Below, one piece after another: positions 55,735-64,000 of a stretch of 64,000 bases of DNA. The first letter of the stretch is position 1. The number at the start of each line of letters is the position of its first letter. A program made the translations under genes and the position numbers. Origin of the DNA: Bactrocera neohumeralis (lineage: Eukaryota > Arthropoda > Insecta > Diptera > Tephritidae); NCBI RefSeq assembly GCF_024586455.1, contig NC_065919.1, forward strand, positions 11,073,368 through 11,137,367, written 5' to 3'. The notes beneath the pieces are model-generated. The model was not told where the DNA came from. It ran no database searches and saw only the letters and a list, made by a program, of their open reading frames with translations.

Positions 55735-56345
55735 TGTTTAAAGATATCAACCGAAATGGGCCTCATGTAAATAATGTCATTCGGATCTTCGAATATTTGT
55801 GTGAAGGGAAAAATAAGAAAGCAAAAACTTGCCTTGTGCAAAGTGGGTGAAAATCAACCGTAAAGATCTATGTTTAGACGTGGTGATATGAGAACCGTGT
55901 TTGGAGATGTTCAAGCGTAATAAACCCGATATGAAACAATGGATGAAACATGGCTCATCATTTTACTCCGAAATTCAATCGACAGTCATCCGAGTGGACC
56001 GCACACGATGAACCCAAGGCATAAGTCATATTCATACATAAGTCTGTAAAAACGATGGTAAAAACACATGCATTAGGCATCGAATTGATTCCGCATCCAT
56101 CGTATTCTCCATATCTGCCCCCACTGCCACTATTGCCTATTCTCAGATATCAAAACAATGTTCGCTGGTAAGGTATTTTCGTCGAATGAAATGGTGATCG
56201 CCGAAACTGAGACCTATTTTGAAGCAAAAAAGTTTGAGGATCGCTCTGATTAGCGTATCACCCTTAAAGGGAACTGCATACATTATGTTGAATAAAAAAA
56301 AGTTTTGTCAAAAAAATATGTTTTACTATGTTAGGCCAGGAACTT
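55735..56345 (+). pseudogene. Mariner (irritans/mellifera-like) transposase remnant
   Basis: + strand pieces in several frames: FKRNKPD, MDETWLIILLRNSIDSHP-like first-Asp region (shifted), WTAHDEP.., VKTMVKTHALGIELIPHPSY, SPYLPPLPLLPI-like damaged third-Asp block, and the C-terminal AETETYFEAKKFEDRSD segment. It ends with the terminal repeat AGGCCAGGAACTTTTCAATT near 56,330. The N-terminal half is mostly lost. Many stops and shifts, dead. Confidence 0.7.
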
Positions 56346-57035
56346 TTCAATTGACCTGTTATGGATAGCAAACATGCTTTGTTTGTGATTGATAATTCAA
56401 AATCTAGTGATAAATTCGTATTTTGAGTAGTGCAACGCTGGCGAAACTTTCGTTGAACAACGCATTTACTGCCAGAGTTGGTCCGAACTTTGAAAATTAA
56501 ACAAAATTACTTTTCACTTAGAATTTGTACATAAAATAGTGAGAATTTAAAAATTGTTGATGTTTACCTGTAAAAGTTGGTTGTTTAATATCTCATCATT
56601 AGCAACAGCTACACCGAGCAGAGAACGTATATTACGGAGAATTTACGTTCTCTGCTTTCAATAGCGCACGTTTTTTACGCTCTTTAATTATTGCAAATAT
56701 CGTACGTTCTCCAGAGAACGTCTCTAAACGATAATAATTAATTTAGCAAAGTCACAAACCATTTATTGAATAAATTATTTTTCTTTAACACCCTGTTTGG
56801 AATGCAACTGTTTGGAACAAAAAACCAATATTTCAGCAAAGTGTTCCCAGTTTTCAGTTGAGAAATAATCAAAGGTTTTTGTATCAGCTAAGTCAAGACA
56901 CTATTTCGTCAACAAATTAATTCTGCGTTATATGACACATGCTGTTGAAGCAATTGCAAAATAAAGACCTGCTTCTGATTATGCCCTGAACATGTTAAAT
57001 TAAGATTGTAACAGCCAGAATGAAACGCCGAAGAC
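56346..57035. other. Intergenic DNA, no gene seen
   Basis: Contains an imperfect inverted motif around 56,620-56,730 (AGAGAACGTATATTACGG and related AGAACG/ACGTTCTC words) that may be another short TIR element. Nothing coding recognised. Confidence 0.35.
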
Positions 57036-57037
57036 CG

Positions 57038-57540
57038 TATAGAATATATATATATGTATATAAATGTTTAGCGTGACGAGCTGAGTCGATTTAGCCATGT
57101 CCGTCTGTATGTCTCTCTGTCTATATATACGCAAACTAGTCACCCAGTTTTTGAGTTATCGGTTTAAAATTTTTACACCTGCTTTTCTTCCCAAAAGCTG
57201 TTCATTTGTCAGAATCACGAATATCGGACTTCTATAGCATTATAGCATATAGCCAGCCATACAAACTGACCGATCAAAATCATGTTATTTATTGTATAGA
57301 AAACTTTTTTATTTGACAAGATATCGTCACGAAATCCGGCACAAATTATTTTTTACACCAGCGCTACAAACTCTGAACATATTTTTCAGATCGGACAACT
57401 ATAGCATATCCGGCATATAAACTGATCGCTCGAAATCACTTTAATGATATTTTCATATCTTTTTATGCCATAAAAAATGCAACTGTGAAGGGTATTAGAG
57501 GTTCGATGCAGCAGTAGTTAACGGTTTTTCTTGTTTTTTT
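57038..57540 (-). repeat. 154-bp-unit dispersed repeat, locus 9
   Basis: Reverse orientation. It begins with the terminal phrase GCGTGACGAGCTGAGTCG, with two units (cores at about 57,246 and 57,400), and ends TGCAACTGTGAAGGGTATTA then GTAGTTAACGG. Complete at both ends, so it is useful for defining the family borders. Confidence 0.8.
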
Positions 57541-57982
57541 ATTTTTAGCTTAATTGCAATTGGAAATTTTGTACATACATACATACAATTTGAGGAAGAA
57601 AATTTATGCTTTCAGAAATCGGTTTAAGAACTTTTTTAAATTTAATAAAAATATGGAGTTTCTCTTGTGCACTTGTACCGCCTAGCAAGGCTACGCTCTA
57701 AGCATTTGGTGGCTCCTTGGTATGAGACACTGGCAGAGGTATCGATAGTGAGTCCACAGAGTCTATTGAAACACGCATCCTAACGGCTGACTACTCCTCA
57801 TGGAAATCGTAACTGAACAACATCTGATAAATAAAAGGACCAAAACTAGACCAAGGAGCCATGCATTGTCTACCAACCTACCAGACTAACCTAACCTTAA
57901 AAAAGGTAAATTAAATTGTATTCGTTTCCCAAATAGATAATTGTGTGCCATGAAGCGTGTGATTGTTGTGTGAATAATATAA
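57541..57982. other. Possible LINE 3' UTR remnant
   Basis: Sequence at 57,660-57,900 ends in ACCTACCAGACTAACCTAACC, the pattern of short repeated units often found at LINE 3' ends, but no coding part is attached. Weak call. Confidence 0.3.
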
Positions 57983-58524
57983 TATTGGCTTGTCGAAAAA
58001 GTCTTTTCGTATTTTGTCAATAGATGTCGTTGCAGGCGTATATCTCTGGAGCTACCAATCACATTGTGTCATACTATGTATATAGAAATGGAAAGGTGAG
58101 ATTTTAAGCTTCATTTAACAAAAAAAAAAAAAAAATAAATTCGAGAAAGTTGAAAAAAAAGTTACAATTGTTCAAAAATGAGTGAAAATAATGAAGAAAT
58201 TCGCTATATTTTGAAATTTTTGTACAAAAAAAGGGAAGAATGGCACGCAAGCCAACAATGAAATTTGTGAAGTTTACGGAGACGATGCTGTATCAGTTCG
58301 TGTAGCACAACAATGATTCGCTCGCTTCTGTGCTGGAAATTTTGAAATTTCGATTTACACTGATGAGAATTTTACACTGATGGAATAATGTCTCTAGCGG
58401 AAAAATGGCAAAAAGTGGTCTACCAAAATGGTACATTTGTTTATTCAGTTATTATTATAAATATAAAAAAAATAAGTTGAAGTTTGATTAGTGATACGAA
58501 AAGACATTTTCGACTACCCAATAT
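57983..58524 (+). mobile_element. Internally deleted mariner with both terminal repeats
   Basis: The left end is TATTGGCTTGTCGAAAAAGT then CTTTTCGTAT, and the right end is the near-exact inverse (GATACGAAAAGACATTTTCG, then ACTACCCAATA). A start codon at 58,178 opens MSENNEEIRYILKF, and in the next frames NANNEICEVYGDDAVSVRVA, the N-terminal helix-turn-helix of a mariner transposase. After about 60 codons the rest of the gene is deleted. At about 540 bp it is a MITE-like derivative. Confidence 0.75.
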
Positions 58525-59449
58525 ATAACCTATCTTAAAATTTTTTTTTTTCAACACATCAAATCAAGTGAAGAATGTCTCTCCTTAAAACCATTTTTTT
58601 ACAATTACGTTTTAAGATGCCACTTTTTTGTTTACCAATCTCAAGCACATGCTGCGTCCATATGTACATGTATGTATACATATGTATGTATGTATGTATG
58701 TATGTACACAGGTAAAGTGCGAGCAATGCCTGAAATTAACGTTCCGAGCATGAATTAAATTCGTATAAAACTAGAGCTCTTCCAATAGATATGGCACATT
58801 TACACACACACACACATATACATATATGCAGACGCATGTGCTTTTTACACAAATTAACACACACACACACACACATTTGTCGGTATGTAAGTACAGGTAA
58901 GTATTTGTGTTCTCGGCGTATATTTTAGGGTTCTATTTGCTGAATAATATTTACGCAATCAACAAACGGTTTCTTTGATAAGATAAGCAACTCTGCTTTA
59001 TTGAGTTGTATGTGGTTTTTGTTTGTTGATTTTACCATTGGCACAATAGTTTATTAAGGTGCATTTTGTCGGGCGAAAATGTAACAAACTATGTACACAT
59101 ACATACATACATGCCATACATATGTATGAATAAATGCCTATATACATACATACATGTATGCATACGTGTGTATAACGACAAACACCGCAAGTATTAATTT
59201 GTACAATCACGCATGCATACATACAAACATATACTTATACATATGTGGTTGTATATGTACTATTGTATGTGCTAGTTATATTTTATACGGCCTAAACATA
59301 AGCATTCGCATGTACATATTTACTTTGTGGCTATAAAAATAGAGGTATGTATGTCACCACAGACAAGTTTTATTTTCATATCATAAAAATAATAGAGCAC
59401 TATATTAAATATACATAAATGTGCACTTATAAATACTTATATATGGTAC
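58525..59449. other. Intergenic DNA, microsatellite-rich
   Basis: Long TATG runs (58,670-58,706), CA runs (58,802-58,873) and ACAT runs (59,097-59,160). The short open frames across them are products of the repeats. No gene seen. Confidence 0.55.
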
Positions 59450-60775
59450 ATTGTGAGAAAAAAGTGACCGGAAATTGTAAATACAACGCAAAATATTTAA
59501 TTGTTCATCAATATTTTTTTTGTCGCCTTCAAAGCAATCCCCACCAAATGTAACACACTTTGATTTGCCCAAACCTCGAAACACTTTTCATAAGCACATT
59601 TTTTTGAGATGGACTTCAGCTCCTTCAGTGAATTTTATTTTATCGCTTCGGTTGATCGAAAACGGGTACAACGGAGCGGCAATTTCAGTTTGGGGCACAA
59701 GAAAAATTCACACCGAGCCAAATCTAGTCAATACGGTGGTTGATTGTTGGTATTTATTGCGTTTTTGGCTTTAAATTAGGTCACAAGCGGGCTCAATGCG
59801 ATGGTGCATTGTCATCGTGTAAAATCCTTGAATTGTTCTTCCACAACTTCGGCCGTTTGCGACAGATGTTCTCACGGCAAGGCCTCAATACAGCCAAATA
59901 GAACTTCTTATTGACCGTCTGTCCCTTCGGCACAAACTCATGATGCACAAAACCACGAATATCAAAAAAAAAAAAAAACAATGAGCATCACCTTGATTTT
60001 TGAGCGCCTTTGACGTGCTTTTTTTTGATTTCGCCTCGTTTTTTCCCTTTATTCCGATAATTGTTGACTTGTTTGCATATCAAACTCATAAACCAGTGGC
60101 TCATCGGCAGTTATAATGCTCTTCATGAATGTGGGATCGGAATTCGCGCGATCAAGCATGTCTAAAGAGGTCTGTTTACGGTACTCTTTCTGAAGAAAAC
60201 TCAGCTTTATCGAAGAGAGTCGAGCAAGAACGCATTTCATACCTAAAATATACACCAAAATCATTTGAACGAACTCGCGAGAGATGCCAACCTCTCTTGC
60301 CATCTGCCTAACACTTGCCTGACGATTTTCATGCCTTACTCCTTTACTTTTTTAATATTTTCATCAATTGAAGAGGTTGACGGTCGTCCAGAACGAAGTA
60401 CATATATCTTCAACGATCTCTCAACCGTCTTTGACGGCTTTATACCACTAGGCTTGTGGTTTTTTTTTTATAAAACTGAATGACCGGAAGCATTTTCCAA
60501 CATTCGCAACGATTCCGCTCCCGAAATTTGCTTAGAAATACAAAATTTGAGATAAATTCTTTGTTTCATATTTTTATCCATTGGAAAAATTGCAACACAC
60601 TGCTGAGGTGTACCGACTTAAGCAGCTGCTGTAAAAAAACTGGTTGACAGATTGCGCTCATATTTGGGATAGTAATTTAGGACAGTCCCACGAACTTAGC
60701 AAAATACAATGTTTTGAAATATCATTTAACTGGAGAGTTGAAATTACAATTTCCGGGTACTTGGAATTCGTATGT
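59450..60775 (-). mobile_element. Near full-length mariner element, dead
   Basis: It is about 1.3 kb, the usual mariner length. AAGTGACCGGAAATTGTAA at 59,462 is matched by the inverse TTACAATTTCCGGGTACTT at 60,744, giving the two terminal repeats. The minus strand carries the whole transposase in broken frames: a start near 60,580 (MDKNMKQRI), MAREVGISREFVQMILV (helix-turn-helix), SIITADEPLVYEFDMQTSQQ (first-Asp block, G and W of GDE.W lost), FVHHEFVPKGQTVNKKFYL, ILHDDNAPSH (second Asp), and FFLCPKLKLPLR near the C-terminus. Frameshifts and stops inactivate it. Confidence 0.8.
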
Positions 60776-61149
60776 ATGTTTCAGAGTGCTTATTTTCATC
60801 AAAGCAACTAAGTGATAAAATCATGTCAGTTCAAGAAAAAAACTGTTAAGCCTATCAAATAAAAAAGAGACTGTTGATAACTACATATACTATTCGTTCT
60901 TTTTTTTCAAGATTAGAACGTTTATTTAGGAAAAACATTACAAAACAATATTACGTTGTTTACTAAGTAAGTAATTTGATTTGATAACAACAGCTGATCT
61001 TATTGCATTTTTTTGCAGCCAACTTCACACTTAACCGCTTTACTATTATATATTTGAACAGCTGGTAAGGATTGTTTGTATAAAATGTTCGTAAATGTTT
61101 TGAAATAGCATTTGTTTGGTGCCCTATAGAAGCTGGAAGATTGAAAATA
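60776..61149. other. Intergenic DNA, no gene seen
   Basis: AT-rich spacer between two mariner remnants. The left terminal repeat of the next mariner probably lies in here but I could not match it to a right end. Confidence 0.4.
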
Positions 61150-61990
61150 GCATTTTCCGCTTATTTTTATTATTTTTTTATTTTTCCATCAAATGGGTAA
61201 AAATGCAGTTCAAGCAAGGCGAAAACTATGTGATGTCTGCGAAGAAGATGTGATCATCAAACGGCAATACCAAAATTCGTTTGTAAAATTGCGTGCCGGC
61301 AAGTTAGATCTCGACCAAGTACATAGAACGTCTTGGAAGGACTCTTGAAGCCGATGTGTATAAAATAAACTAGTTTAGTTGATCGATGCAAATCGACGAA
61401 CAGCAACTCGAGATTGCTGAAACATTAAATTTGTTTGACGCGACCGTTCAGAAGCACATGAAACATCTACGATTAATTTCGAAGCTCGATATATGGGTTC
61501 CTCATGCTTTAGAAAACGAAGTTTGTGTCATCGCATTAATGAGTGTGATTTGCTTATCAAACGTCAAAGAAGTGATTCATTTTCGAAGCGCATTGTTACA
61601 GGCGACGAAAACTGAGTTGTTTACATGAATGTAAAGCGCAAGAGATCGTGGTATAAAAAGGATAAGGTTAAGGTTAAGGATAAAGCAGAAAATGTTATGT
61701 TGTCTGTTTGGTGGAATTTCAAAGGGATCTGAGCTTTTGTCCCCGAATACTACGTTTAATTCCAAAGTGTATTGTGATAAGCTGGACAAATTGAGTCACG
61801 CACGCACATAAACAGAAGAGGCCAGCATTGAACAATAGATTAGGTGTAGTGCTCCACCAGGATAATGCGAGACGCCATACTTGTTTGATGACTCGCCAAC
61901 AGCTTTTGCATTTGAATGGAATGTGCTATAAAGCCACCACATTTTCCAAACATTGTTAGTAACCTTATTTTCATTGAAGGAGTTCTGTGA
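61150..61990 (+). pseudogene. Mariner transposase pseudogene (second type)
   Basis: It starts at the ATG at 61,193: MGKNAVQARRKLCDVCEEDV, then FVKLRAGKLDLD, IAETLNLFDATVQKHMKHL (helix-turn-helix), LISKLDIWVPHAL (the WVPH.L motif that precedes the catalytic domain in many mariners), RIVTGDEN (first Asp), NVKRKRSW, VMLSVWWNFKGI, and VVLHQDNARRHT (second Asp). Frames change several times and in-frame stops occur. The order and completeness up to the second Asp indicate one element decayed in place. The third-Asp block is not recognisable. It differs from the neighbour at 59,450 by its WVPH and VMLSVWW motifs. Confidence 0.8.
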
Positions 61991-63060
61991 AGAATGGACA
62001 ACTTAGTAATATTAAAAATAATTTGGTTTCCTCAGTGGCTAAAATCAATTTAAATGGTGGCTGATGCTTTATTGAGGATAACTGACTGAACTTACACAAA
62101 ATTTGGTGCATTCTATGTATGAATAAAAGACCGTGAACCAGGGAGCAATTGTGTACATGCAAAGTATTATTTTCCTTAAAGGGTGCTAAAATATCAATTT
62201 ATGTAAAATGGAAAAGTTTTTTTTTTTGTTTTCGAAAATGGAGTTATTTTAAATTTTCTGATTTTGTGGAGCGAAGTGAATTCTTAAGATATGTATGTAT
62301 ATTTCAATTACATATCGAAAATTAATTAAAAAAAAATTTTTAATGATTTTGGAGAAAAGTAACTTCAAAGTCCAACCATCTCCATGAGCAAGTATTTTTT
62401 GGTCCCTTGTAGTTTCAAGTTATTTTGTTCATATCAAACATTGGTTAATTGAAAAAAATTTCGTACTCCTTCGTTTTTTATGTTGAGCGCAAAGGCTATT
62501 TTTCTCTTCCCTCTCTATAGTGTGTTAAAACATACTACATATACTATACATACATACAAGGGGACACCCACTACACCACTATTAAAAAAAAAATCGTTGG
62601 ATTTAGCGATATTTCATTTAGCTGAAATAAAATATAACAATTTTTAATTATTACTCATTTGAACCGATAAGTGATACTTTTGCGTCAAAATAAGTAAACA
62701 GCAGTTCTATCAATATTAAAGTGTTTTTAACAACGCAGTGTTTAATGCAACAATAAAAAGTTGTATTACAGAATTCAAGGCTTATATTATAAGAGTTTAA
62801 CTTAGTATAAATAATAAACAAAAACTAAACACAGCCAAAAATAATTCACATAAACTAAAAATACTCTCATTGTTCGTCGTTGCTTGTTTTCAATATTTAT
62901 TTCGGGGAAGCGCCAAATATCCTTTGGAAACAGTTATTATTCAATTAAGTGCAGTAAAACATATTTTTTATATCATTATGTTTTTTTTTTGAAGTTAAGT
63001 TGCTAAAATATCAATATTTGTAATAGGTAAGCGAACGACCACTGAAACGGTTGAAAACTC
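61991..63060. other. Intergenic DNA, no gene seen
   Basis: AT-rich DNA; the TACATACATAC run at 62,548 and several poly-A tracts. The 5' terminal repeat of the Tc1-like element that follows should lie in about 62,550-63,030 but its partner is outside the window. Confidence 0.4.
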
Positions 63061-63065
63061 ATATT

Positions 63066-64000
63066 AGACTTGCATAAAAAAGATAAATCTTTGCGCGAAA
63101 TTGGAGAAATAGTTGGAAGACACTATTGCACAATAAAAAAAATTATTGATAAACATGGTACACATCAGACTGTTGAAAATTTGTCACGGCCGAGACGACC
63201 AAAGCGCCTTACTGACACTGAAGCGCGATAAATAGTACGGGAAGTAAAAACAAATCTAGCTTCAAACGCTGCTCAAATATCAAAAGATATAGCGGAGACA
63301 TCGAGTAAACCAGTAAGTGCCAGTACAATCAGGATAACTTTGCACAAAAGCGGTTTGCATGGACGAGCACCACGCCGAATGGCCTATACATCAAAGACGA
63401 ATAACAGATGAACTTGGAATTTTCAAAAAAGTATACAAATCAGGCAAAAAATTTCTGGGAAAACATTTTTTATGCAGACGAAAGCAAATTCGAAATATTT
63501 GAATCGAAAAAGTCTCCCAAAAGATAAGTGATAAGTGTGTTACCCACACCGTAAAGCACGGTGGAGGATCGCTTATGGTCTGGGGCTGTATGGCAGCATC
63601 TGATGTTGCGAATTTGGTTTTTATTGAGCCCACGATTAACACATTGGATTATTTCAACATTTAAAAAAAAAATTTTGCTCAAAGCATTGAAAAATTAGGC
63701 CTATCAGGAAACTGGATCTTTCAACAGGACAACGATCCTAAACACAAGTCCAAATTTGTTAGTGAGTGGCTGTTATATCAAACACCAAAACTCTGGATAA
63801 CCCTCCTCAGACCCCAGACATTAATAATATTCAAGCATCTGTAGGAGCACCTTGACCGAAAAATCAGGCAGAAGGACATTTCAAGCAAGGACGACCTAAA
63901 TAAGGCTTTGATTGAAGAATCTCCCCAGAATTTACAAAAAAAATTTGCAGAATACATGCCCAGAAGAGTAAGTGATGTCCAGAAGTCCAAAGGAAAGTAA
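63066..64000 (+). pseudogene. Tc1-like transposase pseudogene, ends at the window edge
   Basis: In shifting frames: SLREIGEIVGRHYCTIKKII (first helix-turn-helix), SRPRRPKRLTDTEAR (linker), SGLHGRAPRRMAYTSK, FYADESKFEIF (first catalytic Asp, about 63,472), VTHTVKHGGGSLMVWGCMAA (the HGGG.VMVWG motif typical of Tc1), WIFQQDNDPKH (second Asp, about 63,718) and the terminal MPRRVSDVQKSKGK with TAA at the last bases of the window. The third-residue block (normally N.IEHLW) reads NIQASVG, so the catalytic Glu is gone. One in-frame TAA sits just after LTDTEAR. Its 3' terminal repeat, if any, is beyond the window. Confidence 0.85.

Noticed and set aside
1..64000. A bacterial-type operon, defence system or phage
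   Set aside because: Introns, GATA factor, microsatellites and mariner/LINE relics show this is animal nuclear DNA; no such system is present.

Overview
The window comes from a fly (Diptera) nuclear genome. It is AT-rich, full of decayed transposons and TATG/CATA microsatellites, and holds one confidently recognised host gene, a complete multi-exon orthologue of the Drosophila GATA factor serpent (srp) on the + strand. The peptide blocks resemble Drosophila Srp, but introns and repeats are far larger than in Drosophila melanogaster. A tephritid-type fly is plausible, but the sequence alone does not settle the species.

Layout. Positions 1-29,300 are upstream intergenic DNA. They hold non-LTR retrotransposon scraps (about 2,585, 7,114 and 17,040), broken mariner-type transposases (8,970 and 25,740), and several families of short terminal-inverted-repeat elements flanked by TTAA. 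An unrecognised minus-strand reading frame with one internal stop lies at 17,424-18,332. The srp coding sequence runs from 29,347 to 53,854 in seven constitutive-or-alternative coding steps: a 2.86-kb first coding exon, a 12.7-kb intron packed with repeats, two short exons, two alternative exons (one with the N-terminal GATA finger, one without), the C-terminal finger exon, a basic-tail exon and a long glutamine-rich last exon. The 3' flank from about 54,800 to the window end is a dense series of mobile-element remains: a Jockey-like LINE tail, at least five mariner-family remnants and a Tc1-like transposase that reaches the right edge.

How srp works here. Exon phases reconstruct two proteins, about 1,723 aa with both GATA fingers (SrpNC type) and about 1,704 aa with only the C-terminal finger (SrpC type). 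The two alternative exons cannot be joined in frame: including both gives a stop at the next junction, and skipping both also shifts frame. The N-finger keeps the valine used by GATA factors to contact FOG/U-shaped, so exon choice would decide whether that partner can bind.

The least explained material is repetitive: a TTAA/16-bp-TIR family with seven copies plus a second family with a different TIR but a similar core, a dispersed repeat made of roughly 154-bp units at nine loci (six inside srp introns), mariner copies whose 3' ends have multiplied into tandem arrays, and an 87-bp higher-order T-rich array between the alternative exons and the C-finger exon.
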